Part shown: piece after piece, positions 36,037 to 44,162 of the stretch
Layout: every line of letters starts with the position of its first letter
Position numbering within the stretch: the stretch's first letter is position 1
DNA from: an uncultured Selenomonadales bacterium
GTDB taxonomy: Bacteria > Bacillota > Negativicutes > DSM-1736 > Dendrosporobacteraceae
Direction: 5' to 3'
NCBI GenBank assembly: GCA_946407015.1
Contig: CAMJML010000002.1
Span: forward strand, 124,001 to 188,000
Length of the DNA: 64,000 nt
The notes under the pieces: model-generated
The model's database searches: none
What the model saw: the letters and a program-made list of their open reading frames with translations, nothing else
Told to the model about the DNA's origin: nothing
Position numbers and translations under genes: made by a program

Positions 36037-36948
36037 CTATTCCAAATTACCTGTGAATCGGCTGATCAAACTAGGTACAAAAGCCTGAAAATATTGGTCA
36101 AGAATGGTTAGACATTGCTCCAGGCGGCTTGTGGGATGTTTATGCGTAAGTTTGTAACACGTATAGTTGGGGGGAGCGTCTGTGAGGCGGTAAATCTGAT
36201 AAGTACCGCGAGATAAAGCGGCGTTTGCGATCCACATCGGAACGATAGCCCATTGCTCGGGGTCTTGCAGCAAGCTGAGAAGCAAATGGGCGTTATCAAG
36301 TTTAATATGCGAGGGCGCGAGTGGGTCCCACCAGCGTTCGTGCCACGCTTGAAAAGCTTGTCCCCATGGCATAAATAGCTCATGATCAGGATCTAAATCA
36401 GACAATGATATCGTTTTCATATCCGGGTCACTTGATGCGGCTGGTCGCAAAACAACCATCGGAGAAGAAAAACAGCGTGTGACATGGACATTAGGATGAA
36501 CCAATTCGCGAAGAACAAACGCCACGTCGACCTGTCTCTTTTCAACTTCAGAATAAAGTTCGACCGAATGAGAGGTCCGAATCCCCAGCTTGATTGGCGG
36601 ATAATGTTTACCCAAGGCACGGTATACTTGCGGAAATACGTAGGTATTCAAGCTATCGACAGATCCGACTGTTAGCGAGAGTTTAGGGCCGTGCGCCCGC
36701 AAAAGTTTAGCCTCTTGCCAAATGAAACTCCACTGTTCGGCAAGTTTAAAAAACTCTTCACCGGCAGGTGTCAAGCGGATTTGTTTTATTCCTTTACTGC
36801 GCTCTATCAAAGTGATACCAAGCTCTTGTTCCAAGACTTTTAGTCGCTGACTTACAGTGGTTTGGGCCAAATTTAAATCTTTAGCCGCCTGGCTTAAACT
36901 TTGAGTGCGGATGACTGTTAAGAAGGTCTCTACACCAAGAGTATACAT
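36037..36948 (-). CDS. LysR-family transcriptional regulator
   Basis: This 303-residue LysR protein has the winged helix at its N-terminus (TQSLSQAAKDLNLAQTTVSQRLKVLEQELG) and an effector domain. It is divergent from the hydroxyacid dehydrogenase-RraA-MFS operon and is its likely regulator. The 127-bp divergent region is very AT-rich and contains an inverted ATAGCG...CGCTAT pair. Confidence 0.87.
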   Translation of the reverse strand: MYTLGVETFLTVIRTQSLSQAAKDLNLAQTTVSQRLKVLEQELGITLIERSKGIKQIRLTPAGEEFFKLAEQWSFIWQEAKLLRAHGPKLSLTVGSVDSLNTYVFPQVYRALGKHYPPIKLGIRTSHSVELYSEVEKRQVDVAFVLRELVHPNVHVTRCFSSPMVVLRPAASSDPDMKTISLSDLDPDHELFMPWGQAFQAWHERWWDPLAPSHIKLDNAHLLLSLLQDPEQWAIVPMWIANAALSRGTYQIYRLTDAPPNYTCYKLTHKHPTSRLEQCLTILDQYFQAFVPSLISRFTGNLE

Positions 36949-36985
36949 GCTAGTCTCCTCTAAATAGCATAAATAATAATATTAT

Positions 36986-37015
36986 ATAGCGAAATATATC
37001 GTTTTACAACGCTAT
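36986..37015. promoter_or_regulatory. Candidate LysR operator
   Basis: Inverted hexamers ATAGCG (36986-36991) and CGCTAT (37010-37015), 18 bp apart, lie in the divergent promoter region. Confidence 0.35.
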
Positions 37016-37075
37016 TGATTATATTTAAACTGTTATTAGACAGATAATTAAGGCAATTGAAAAAAGGAGGTAACC

Positions 37076-38041
37076 ATGGGAGCAAACGTCATTTATTTTG
37101 AAAAGGTTTCACCTGCAGCCATTCAGTTTATTAATGAATTTAAAGATCCGAAGGATGAGGTGGTTTACTGGAGTGAATTGTCGGAGGAGCAAAAGACAAA
37201 ATGTCTGGAACGGGCGCAATATCTGATTACTGCGGCTTATCCGATTAACAGGGAACTGATAAAAAAAGCGCCCAATGCAAGGTTAATTCAAAAAACAGGG
37301 TCCGGAGTAGATAATATCGATTTAATAGCGGCTAAAGAAATGAATGTGATGGTTTCCAGTACTCCTGGTGCAAATTCCAATAGTGTCGCCGAAATGACAA
37401 TTGGTATGATTCTATGCCTTTACCGTAAGTTACATTTTATGGATCGGGAAACTAAGCAGGGGAAATGGTTCATGTTTGAGTACCGGCCATCCATGTTTGA
37501 AATGAGGGGAAAGACCCACGGTATTATCGGTATGGGCAATATAGGGAAAGCTGTTGCCCAATTGTCTAAAGCCTTTGGAACCAAGATTGTTTATTATGAT
37601 GCTTATCAGATGCCGGTAGAGCAAGAGAAGGAATTGGAAGCTTGCTATCTGCCGCTGCAAGACTTACTAGCGGCAGCGGATATTGTCAGTGTTCATATTC
37701 CTTTACTGCCGGAAACCAGAAATTTAATCGGGGAAAAGCAATTAAAGATGATGAAACCTAATGCAGTATTAATTAATGTGGCCCGTGGGCACATCATTGA
37801 TGAGCAGGCCTTGGCGGCGGCACTTAAAAATGGCGAGTTGCTTGGAGTTGCGATGGATACCTTTGCTGGTGAGCCTGTAAGCCAGGATAATCCGTTATTT
37901 AAATTGGATAATGTGCTTGCAACTCCTCATATTGCCGGTGGAACCTGCGATGTGCTTAGAACGGTTCTACGATTATCCTTTGAAAATATTGCAAAAGTGA
38001 AAACCGGGCGTATGCCCGAGAACTTAGTGAATAGGGACTAA
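37076..38041 (+). CDS. D-isomer-specific 2-hydroxyacid dehydrogenase
   Basis: This 321-residue NAD(P)-dependent enzyme reduces a 2-oxoacid or oxidises a D-2-hydroxyacid. The substrate domain is split around a Rossmann domain (about 105-285) with the nucleotide loop GMGNIG. The catalytic Arg (NVARGHIID), Glu (AGEPVSQDNPLF) and His (TPHIAGG) are all present. It is the first gene of an operon with an RraA-type aldolase and an MFS carrier, so a sugar-acid or hydroxyacid degradation role is likely. AAAGGAGG precedes the ATG. Confidence 0.92.
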   Translation: MGANVIYFEKVSPAAIQFINEFKDPKDEVVYWSELSEEQKTKCLERAQYLITAAYPINRELIKKAPNARLIQKTGSGVDNIDLIAAKEMNVMVSSTPGANSNSVAEMTIGMILCLYRKLHFMDRETKQGKWFMFEYRPSMFEMRGKTHGIIGMGNIGKAVAQLSKAFGTKIVYYDAYQMPVEQEKELEACYLPLQDLLAAADIVSVHIPLLPETRNLIGEKQLKMMKPNAVLINVARGHIIDEQALAAALKNGELLGVAMDTFAGEPVSQDNPLFKLDNVLATPHIAGGTCDVLRTVLRLSFENIAKVKTGRMPENLVNRD

Positions 38042-38064
38042 CACGATTAAAAGGAGTGATAGTA

Positions 38065-38742
38065 ATGGCCAATGTAGGATTACGCATTTATAAAAATATT
38101 CAAAGACCTTCCCGTGAACTGGTAGCAAGTTTTAAAGACTTACCGGTAGCCAATATTGCCGATATGATGAATCGGATGTTTTGCCTCGACGCAAAAATCC
38201 GCCCATTCAATAGAACGCCGTTATTAGGAGTGGCTTTTACTGTGAAAGGGCGCCCGGGCGATAATTTGCTGTTGCATGCAGCTCTGGATTTAGCGCAACC
38301 GGGCGATATCCTGGTCGTCGACGCCCAAGGGGATATGTCTAACTCCATTATGGGAGAGCTAATGGTATTATGGGCTAAGAAGAGAGGCCTCGGGGGATTT
38401 GTGATTGATGGTGCTATTCGTGATGTCGGGACCTTAAAAAATATGGACATTCCAATTTATGCGGCCGGAGTTACTCCGGCAGGACCCTATAAAGACGGTC
38501 CTGGGGAAATTAACGTTCCTGTTGTTTGCGGCGGAGTTGTCATTCATCCGGGTGATATTTTAGTGGGAGATGAGGACGGCGTTGTTGTGATACGACCGGA
38601 AGATGCGGCAGAACTTATCAAAAAAACTGTAGCCAAAAATCAAGCCGAGCAAAAGACTATGCAGGATATTGAAGCGATGAACTGGGATCGAAGCTGGGTA
38701 GAGAAGGCTTTAAAGGAACGGGGCTGTGAATATTTCGATTAG
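38065..38742 (+). CDS. RraA-family protein (HMG/CHA aldolase or oxaloacetate decarboxylase-like)
   Basis: This 225-residue protein has the RraA/dimethylmenaquinone-methyltransferase-like fold. Members that are not RNase regulators act as 4-hydroxy-4-methyl-2-oxoglutarate aldolases or decarboxylate oxaloacetate with a divalent metal. Motifs include VANIADMMNRM, GRPGDNLLLHAAL, GGFVIDGAIRDVG (substrate and metal loop, R and D) and GDILVGDEDGVVVI. The ATG at 38065 has AAGGAG at proper spacing; the upstream GTG 38056 overlaps that ribosome site. Its neighbours argue for the catabolic role. Confidence 0.87.
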   Translation: MANVGLRIYKNIQRPSRELVASFKDLPVANIADMMNRMFCLDAKIRPFNRTPLLGVAFTVKGRPGDNLLLHAALDLAQPGDILVVDAQGDMSNSIMGELMVLWAKKRGLGGFVIDGAIRDVGTLKNMDIPIYAAGVTPAGPYKDGPGEINVPVVCGGVVIHPGDILVGDEDGVVVIRPEDAAELIKKTVAKNQAEQKTMQDIEAMNWDRSWVEKALKERGCEYFD

Positions 38743-38833
38743 CAGTTTGATTCGCCTGATATGAACCAGCCATCTCAAGACAGGTAAGCTGTCTTTGAGA
38801 GGCAAAGATAATAAGCTTAGCAGGAGGCAGTGT

Positions 38834-40204
38834 ATGAAAGATATTGTAACCCAACAGTCCACAATAGTCACGGACATAAAAAGTCAGTTTCGGTGGGTAG
38901 TAGCCAGCATGATTTTTTTGGTTTACATGATTGCGGGTGCGGATAGAGCGAATATTGGTGTCGTTGTTCCCTATATTAAAGAAAGCTTTAAATTAAGCAA
39001 TACGGATATAGGCGCGATGACAAGCCTGTTTTATATTGGTTACGCTTTTATTCAGGTGCCGGCCGGCATTTATTTTGGTAAATATGGGGTGCGCAAAGTC
39101 TATTCATTATCCATAGTGCTCACATCACTAGCAACTCTAGCTATGGGTTTTGCCAATTCAATTTTCCACTTAAAACTGGCCCGGATAATTTTGGGATTTG
39201 CTGAAGGACCATTGAATATTGGTATAATCGCGACAATTAACCGTTGGTTTCCTCCACAGGAGAAAGGTATTGCTACCGGAATTTTCATGTCATCTATAAA
39301 ATTTGCTCCTGCGCTGGTGCCGCCGCTTTGTGCTTACATTATCCTGACCTTTGGCTGGCGGGATGTATTTTATCTCTTTGCCATTCCTGGTTTCTTTTCC
39401 GCAATTTTATGGTGGTGGATAGTAAAAGATAACCCCAAAGATAGTCCGTTTTGCTCACAAGCTGAAGTGAACTATATTAATTCCAAAAATGAAGATGTTA
39501 AAAACAATGCACAAGCAACTGGTCTTCGATCGACCAAGTCACTGGGATGGCTGGATAAACTTATTCGTGTAAGACGGATTAAGCTGCTTGCCAGCCATGC
39601 GGAAGTTCTCCGCTCCTGGAATGTCTGGGGGTGTGCAGTAGGCTACTTTTTCATGGTAGGTATTGCTTATGCCATTATGACTTGGGTCCCTACCTATTTA
39701 GTCACTGTTAAAAAGTTTTCGATTATGAAAATGGGCTTTGTTGCGGCCGCACCATGGGTGGGGGCTATGCTGGGAAATCTGATTGGTGGCTGGCTGTCTG
39801 ACAAAGTATTTGATAAAAGACGCAAGCCAGTCATGTTGCTCACAGCGGCCTCGACAGTATGCATGATGTATTCGTTGTTATACTCTCCGAATGATCCGAT
39901 CATACTGGCAGGAGTCCTATTGTTAGCCGGCATCCTTTTAAACTTGGGATACTCTACCTTTTTGGTGTACCCAATGGGACTTGTAACAAAAGAAAAATGC
40001 CCCTTTGCTGCTTCCATCATTAATACTGCCGGGTCCTTAGGCGGAGCCTTTGCTCCCTTTATAGTCGGTATTTTACTGGATCAGTATAATTGGGATATGG
40101 TATTTACATTCTTATCGGTAAGCTCGTTCGCTACTTTCTGTATTTTGAATACGATTATCGAACCACTGGAAGAGTTTGAAAAAGAAAACAGTCAAATTGC
40201 CTAA
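38834..40204 (+). CDS. MFS transporter, anion:cation symporter type
   Basis: This 456-residue, 12-helix carrier belongs to the major facilitator superfamily, ACS (glucarate/galactarate/hexuronate/tartrate-type) subgroup, as judged by YMIAGADRANIGVVVPYIKESF in TM1, GYAFIQVPAGI in TM2 and RWFPPQEKGIATG after TM4. A long cytoplasmic loop (about 230-270) is usual. ATG 38834 after CAGGAGG is used. It ends the hydroxyacid operon and is expected to import its acid substrate. Confidence 0.9.
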   Translation: MKDIVTQQSTIVTDIKSQFRWVVASMIFLVYMIAGADRANIGVVVPYIKESFKLSNTDIGAMTSLFYIGYAFIQVPAGIYFGKYGVRKVYSLSIVLTSLATLAMGFANSIFHLKLARIILGFAEGPLNIGIIATINRWFPPQEKGIATGIFMSSIKFAPALVPPLCAYIILTFGWRDVFYLFAIPGFFSAILWWWIVKDNPKDSPFCSQAEVNYINSKNEDVKNNAQATGLRSTKSLGWLDKLIRVRRIKLLASHAEVLRSWNVWGCAVGYFFMVGIAYAIMTWVPTYLVTVKKFSIMKMGFVAAAPWVGAMLGNLIGGWLSDKVFDKRRKPVMLLTAASTVCMMYSLLYSPNDPIILAGVLLLAGILLNLGYSTFLVYPMGLVTKEKCPFAASIINTAGSLGGAFAPFIVGILLDQYNWDMVFTFLSVSSFATFCILNTIIEPLEEFEKENSQIA

Positions 40205-40291
40205 ACGGATAAGATGAAAAGTGCTTTGGGTAAAGCAAGCAGGCTATTTCAAATAATAAGTTTTCATATCGCCTGTTAATCATCGTGTTTT

Positions 40292-40318
40292 GACTTTCCA
40301 GAATGGAAAGTCTTTTTT
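40292..40318 (+). terminator. Terminator of the RraA/MFS operon
   Basis: A 9-bp stem GACTTTCCA/TGGAAAGTC with a GAA loop is followed by six T. Confidence 0.85.
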
Positions 40319-40386
40319 ATTTGGTGAAAATGTTTGGGAAGTTGAGCGAGGATGAGAGGCTATTTTCATGATATCTACATAATAAG

Positions 40387-40425
40387 TTGACACAAATAAA
40401 TTTAATATCAATATAATAATATTGA
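40387..40425 (+). promoter_or_regulatory. Promoter and perfect palindrome before the ferritin-like gene
   Basis: TTGACA (40387-40392) precedes TATAAT (40412-40417) by 19 bp. A perfect dyad TCAATAT-AATA-ATATTGA (40408-40425) covers the -10. An iron or peroxide repressor would be plausible, but the dyad does not clearly match Fur or PerR boxes. Confidence 0.5.
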
Positions 40426-40451
40426 ATGATGTTAATCAGGAGGTTCCTAGT

Positions 40452-41054
40452 ATGCTTAAACCTAACTGTTGTAAGACGCCTAAAACTGCCAATGCTGTTT
40501 TGTCTTATTCGACTAATAACAGTCAATGTCCTAATAATCCGGATCTTTATCTTTTGCGTGATGCGGCTGCCGACGAGAGAAGAGCCATCGCTGATTATTT
40601 AGACTGTGCTTTAACGACTCCTTTACGTGATTTATTCTTCGATGTTGCAGAAGACGAAATGCAGCATTTCGAAGATACGATGAAACTGATTTCCACGCTT
40701 GATCCGATCCAGGCACAACAGCTTCACGCAGCCGGTTTAGATTTTCTGACAATGACAAGACCGGCAGATAGACCAAAATGGACAAACAATACAAAAGCCG
40801 CTGTACAAGCAGCAGACGTGCAGGTTGCTCCACCGACTAAAAAAGATATGTGTGCAATCGAATGTCTCACAAGAGCCATTCAAGACGAGTTATGTGCTAT
40901 TAACAAATACCAAAGGTATATGAATGAAGCCCAAGAAACTGAAGTGAAAGAACACTTTTGTGATCTCATGAATGCAGAAAAGGAACATGTTGCTGAATTT
41001 ACTGCAGCGTTGTTTCAACTGACTCATGAACCCTTACCGGAAGAAACAGATTGA
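40452..41054 (+). CDS. Ferritin-like diiron domain protein
   Basis: This 200-residue protein has two helical segments with ferritin-like diiron motifs: RDAAADERRAIADYLDCAL with EDEMQHFEDTM, and AIQDELCAINKYQRYM with NAEKEHVAEF. Each segment looks like one E...ExxH pair, so a rubrerythrin-like four-helix bundle is likely. It has no rubredoxin motif. The N-terminal KPNCCKT and a mid-protein Cys are unexplained. Start 40452 follows CAGGAGG. A role in iron handling or peroxide defence is inferred from the fold. Confidence 0.75.
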   Translation: MLKPNCCKTPKTANAVLSYSTNNSQCPNNPDLYLLRDAAADERRAIADYLDCALTTPLRDLFFDVAEDEMQHFEDTMKLISTLDPIQAQQLHAAGLDFLTMTRPADRPKWTNNTKAAVQAADVQVAPPTKKDMCAIECLTRAIQDELCAINKYQRYMNEAQETEVKEHFCDLMNAEKEHVAEFTAALFQLTHEPLPEETD

Positions 41055-41072
41055 AAAGTCCAGTAGCGGATT

Positions 41073-41121
41073 AACCAAAAGCGATCACCGGAAAAGATGC
41101 ATCAGGTGATCGCTTTTGGTT
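41073..41121 (+). terminator. Terminator of the ferritin-like gene
   Basis: A perfect 17-bp stem (41073-41089 with 41105-41121) ends in TTTTGGTTATTT. Confidence 0.85.
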
Positions 41122-41231
41122 ATTTGCTCATCTTATTCAGAAGGAATTTTTATTCTTCATAAGGTATTACTTTAACATCGAAGAAAGCGTAGCTTTTGGG
41201 TGAGGAAAATATAGGTATTTTCTTAGGTCAG

Positions 41232-41273
41232 GTGATCAACATCACAGTTTGATTAGCAAATATTAGCTAAAAT
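41232..41273 (+). promoter_or_regulatory. Fnr/Crp-like box and promoter of the DUF438 operon
   Basis: The perfect dyad GTGAT-CAAC-ATCAC (41232-41245) is centred 41.5 bp before the start site predicted from TAAAAT (41268-41273). The geometry is the same as at fprA. The rest of 41122-41432 is a leader of about 150 bases with no recognised structure. Confidence 0.6.
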
Positions 41274-41432
41274 GTGCATAAGAAGAATAAGAATACACCC
41301 AATTAGCAATATATAAACAAATGGGAATGGAGCTAGGTGACGATAAGCAGGATGTAATGACATTTCATCCCTCAATGAGATTTATGCGAATATATCGAGC
41401 TTACTAAAAAAATAGACTATGGAGGCGAAGTT

Positions 41433-42659
41433 ATGAGCGAGTTAATTAACAATCGGGAAATGAGACAGAAGGTAGTCAAAGAAATTATTCTTGAATTGCA
41501 CCAAGGAAAACCGGTTCATGAGCTAAAGGCCAAATTTAACGAAGTCGTTAAAGATCTTGAGGCGGCTGAACTTGCGCTCATTGAACAAAGTTTAATTAAC
41601 GAAGGACTGCCGGTTCAGGAAGTGCAGCGTTTGTGTGATGTACATGCAGCCGTTTTTCGTGAGGGTTTAGAAAAAAATCCTCAACTGGTCTACCCGATTG
41701 GACATCCGGCTGAAATCTTCACAAGTGAAAATAAAGCGTTAAGTGAATTGATGGAGGAGGAGATTCGCCCAATTCTCACCGGTTTACAGCAGGCAAGTCC
41801 GCAAAATGACAAAGCTCTTGTGCTGAATTTACTGGAAAAGCTGAATTTACTCTGGGATGTGGACAAGCATTATCGAAGAAAAGAAGATTTAGTGTTTCCG
41901 TTCCTGGAGAAATATGAAATATCCGGTCCGCCTAAGGTCATGTGGGGGGCCGACGATCAGATTAGAACGTTACTAAAGGAAACCAAAAAGCTGGCTACTG
42001 AATATCAGCCAACAAGAAAACAAGAATTACTAACCAAAGCCGAAGAAACGCTGGCACAAATTGATGAAATGATTTTCAAAGAGGAAAAGATATTTCTGCC
42101 AATGGCGATGGAAACTCTAACAGAAGATGAATGGGTTCAGATTTTACAGAGCGGTGACGAAATTGGTTACTGCCTGGTCGAGCCTAAGAAAGGCTGGAAA
42201 CCGGTTAGAGAGGCGGTAGCTGGCAGTGCACCTAAGATTGCCGATGTCGAGACTGAAGGCAATATTAAATTCAGTACGGGTGTGTTATCGCCGCGCGAAA
42301 TTGAGTTGATTTTTAATCATTTACCGATTGATGCCACTTTTGTGGATAAAAATGGTGTTGTTAAATTTTTTTCCGCAACCAAGGATCGGATTTTTCCTCG
42401 GGCCAAAACGATTATTGGCCGGAAGGTAGAAAACTGCCATCCGCCTGCCAGTGTACATATTGTTGAAAAAATTGTTGAAGACCTCAAGAGTGGAAAAAAA
42501 GATCATGAAGATTTCTGGATCAAAATGGGAGAAAAATTTGTCTATATCCGCTATTTTGCCGTTAGAGAAGAGGATGGCAGTTTTGCCGGTGTTGTGGAAG
42601 TCACTCAGGATATTAAACCCATTCAAGCCATTACCGGCGAAAAACGCATAGCCGATTAA
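41433..42659 (+). CDS. DUF438/hemerythrin/PAS protein
   Basis: This 408-residue cytoplasmic protein has three parts: DUF438 (about 1-75), a hemerythrin-like HHE domain (about 85-235, with HPAEIF, ENKALSELMEEE, DKHYRRKEDLVFP and EEKIFLP) and a C-terminal PAS domain (about 285-400, HLPIDATFVDKNGVVKFFS to GVVEVTQDIKPI). Hemerythrin domains bind a non-haem diiron centre and sense or handle O2 or NO. The next gene is a DUF1858 protein, whose fold is related to the N-terminal domain of RIC/YtfE repair proteins. The Fnr/Crp-like box upstream suggests induction under nitrosative or low-oxygen conditions (inference). Confidence 0.88.
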   Translation: MSELINNREMRQKVVKEIILELHQGKPVHELKAKFNEVVKDLEAAELALIEQSLINEGLPVQEVQRLCDVHAAVFREGLEKNPQLVYPIGHPAEIFTSENKALSELMEEEIRPILTGLQQASPQNDKALVLNLLEKLNLLWDVDKHYRRKEDLVFPFLEKYEISGPPKVMWGADDQIRTLLKETKKLATEYQPTRKQELLTKAEETLAQIDEMIFKEEKIFLPMAMETLTEDEWVQILQSGDEIGYCLVEPKKGWKPVREAVAGSAPKIADVETEGNIKFSTGVLSPREIELIFNHLPIDATFVDKNGVVKFFSATKDRIFPRAKTIIGRKVENCHPPASVHIVEKIVEDLKSGKKDHEDFWIKMGEKFVYIRYFAVREEDGSFAGVVEVTQDIKPIQAITGEKRIAD

Positions 42660-42716
42660 GCGCTTACTATCCCAATTTGTCCTATAGTTCTCTGTGAATC
42701 ACAAAGGAGGAGAAAG

Positions 42717-42932
42717 ATGATTACGAAAAATGATAAGATCGCTGATGTGCTTACAAAATATCCACATTTAAAGGCAAAATTGCTTGAACGCTCGCCAAAG
42801 TTTCAAAACCTGAATAATCCCGTTGTTTTTCGCACGGTAGGTAAATTTGCCACGCTGGAAATGGTAGCAAAAAATACTGGTGAAAATCTTGACGAGCTGT
42901 TGCATTATTTAAATCAATATCTGGAAGAATAG
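42717..42932 (+). CDS. DUF1858 domain protein
   Basis: This 71-residue protein is a single DUF1858 domain: KNDKIADVLTKYPHLKAKLLE followed by SPKFQNLNNPVVFRTVGKFATLEMVAKNTG. The domain is related to ScdA_N, found fused to hemerythrin in RIC proteins. It follows the DUF438 gene by 57 bp with AAAGGAGG and shares its promoter, so the two may act as separate parts of one system. It lacks the Cys pair usual for such domains. Confidence 0.85.
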   Translation: MITKNDKIADVLTKYPHLKAKLLERSPKFQNLNNPVVFRTVGKFATLEMVAKNTGENLDELLHYLNQYLEE

Positions 42933-42993
42933 GTTGAGCGTTATCGTGTAAATTATTGTGGCCTGGTCAATGAGCCTTTTTTTGAATCAGACT

Positions 42994-43025
42994 CCCTGCT
43001 TTTCAAAAGCAGGGATGTCTTTTTT
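42994..43025 (+). terminator. Terminator of the DUF438-DUF1858 operon
   Basis: A 10-bp stem CCCTGCTTTT/AAAAGCAGGG is followed by a T run after GATG. Confidence 0.8.
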
Positions 43026-43098
43026 GGATTAGTATTGGGATTTTTAGACCACGATGGAATCGCTGTAAAATTCTATTTCAAGTACTGGAAAATAATTC

Positions 43099-43148
43099 TT
43101 GACGATTTTTGATCCCCTGTTATATAATTTGAATCGAGTCAATTAATG
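43099..43148 (+). promoter_or_regulatory. Promoter and operator of the second TetR gene
   Basis: TTGACG (43099-43104) and TATAAT (43123-43128) are 18 bp apart. GAATCGAGTCAATTAAT, just after the -10, repeats the operator before the efflux genes at 43843. Confidence 0.6.
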
Positions 43149-43159
43149 AGGTGATATCC

Positions 43160-43792
43160 ATGGCAAGACCATCGCAAGATCCCCGAATACGGATTACTGA
43201 AGTTTTAAACGCCGCTGAACCCTTGTTTTATTCAAAGGGTTATCAGGAAACAGCCATTAGTGATATTGCTAAGAAGATGGGAGTCGCCCAAGGAACGATT
43301 TATTATTACTTTAAATCAAAAGAGGAAATCTTAGAGGCGTTAATTCATCGCGAACTGACGAACTTTATAGCGAAAGCGCAAAGCATGATTCATTCAGATG
43401 AGATTCCTTTATGCAATAAGCTTCAGGTTGTCCTACAAACCTTATTGCAATCGCTGTTTCTTGCGGATGGCCTGGCCTTTGAATTCCTCTATAATGAAGG
43501 CACTATCCATTTCATCGATAAATTATCACGGCAAGGTGACCGGTTATTAGCACCCTTATTGCTGGAAATTATCGAAGAAGGAAACCGCGAGCATTATTAT
43601 CATGTGGCTCATCCACAAGCCGCCGTCAATATCATTCTAGCTATTCTTGACTCTTTAATTAATGCCATTTATGAAAAATTATCTGCAGAAATCCTGCATG
43701 GCCAATTTAAATTGGCCGAAAAGCTTATGGAAACTGCCCTAGGTGCAGAGCGGGATAGCATTCAACTGCTGATAAACAACGAATTGTACTAG
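43160..43792 (+). CDS. TetR/AcrR-family repressor of efflux system 2
   Basis: This 210-residue regulator has the N-terminal helix-turn-helix (QETAISDIAKKMGVAQGTIYYYF, about residues 25-48) and a ligand-binding domain. The ATG at 43160 follows GAGGTG; an in-frame GTG at 43151 overlaps this site. Matching operators lie at its own promoter and before the efflux operon, so it probably represses both. A hairpin separates it from those genes, unlike system 1 where regulator and pump form one operon. Confidence 0.9.
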   Translation: MARPSQDPRIRITEVLNAAEPLFYSKGYQETAISDIAKKMGVAQGTIYYYFKSKEEILEALIHRELTNFIAKAQSMIHSDEIPLCNKLQVVLQTLLQSLFLADGLAFEFLYNEGTIHFIDKLSRQGDRLLAPLLLEIIEEGNREHYYHVAHPQAAVNIILAILDSLINAIYEKLSAEILHGQFKLAEKLMETALGAERDSIQLLINNELY

Positions 43793-43800
43793 CCAATAAA

Positions 43801-43838
43801 AAAACGCTTATCAGGAAATCTGAAGAAGCGCTTTTTTT
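43801..43838 (+). terminator. Terminator of the second TetR gene
   Basis: An A-rich arm with AAACGCTT pairs imperfectly with AAGCGCTTT, and eight T follow. Confidence 0.6.
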
Positions 43839-43842
43839 TACT

Positions 43843-43868
43843 AATTAATTGAATTGAGTCAATTAATT
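43843..43868 (+). promoter_or_regulatory. Operator of efflux operon 2
   Basis: A perfect dyad AATTAATTGA-ATTGAG-TCAATTAATT lies 61 bp before the first gene of the efflux operon. Its core GA-ATYGAG-TCAATTAAT is shared with the tetR promoter. Confidence 0.65.
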
Positions 43869-43928
43869 AAATGAGTCTTTCATAAAGCTATCCGTTTGGG
43901 TCTGATTTGAATATCGGGAGGTGAAAAA

Positions 43929-44162
43929 GTGTCTACGATGATTGTGCAAGGAATCCCTGTTGCAGCAGATTCTTTACTGTCGCAGCAACAAATTCATCAA
44001 CTGGTATCCGAGTTAAAGCAGACCTGGACTTGGGAAGGGAGGAAGATCGGCCGAATTGAAATGCGCTGTGCTGGTCGGATGATTCATCTTTTGGTATACG
44101 AAAACCCGGTTTTGCAGTGCATACCACTAAACTTGAGCGAGAGTGAGGGGAAGAACTCATGA
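43929..44162 (+). CDS. Small protein leading RND operon 2, unknown function
   Basis: This 77-residue protein was not recognised. It appears soluble, with an amphipathic segment (LSQQQIHQLVSELKQTW), a strand-rich middle (IGRIEMRCAGRMIHLLVYE) and two cysteines (one in each of MRCAG and LQCIP). It starts with GTG 43929 behind GGGAGG, and its stop overlaps the adaptor start (ATGA). Tight coupling to the adaptor and pump genes makes a real gene likely. No signal peptide or membrane segment is seen. Confidence 0.65.
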   Translation: MSTMIVQGIPVAADSLLSQQQIHQLVSELKQTWTWEGRKIGRIEMRCAGRMIHLLVYENPVLQCIPLNLSESEGKNS

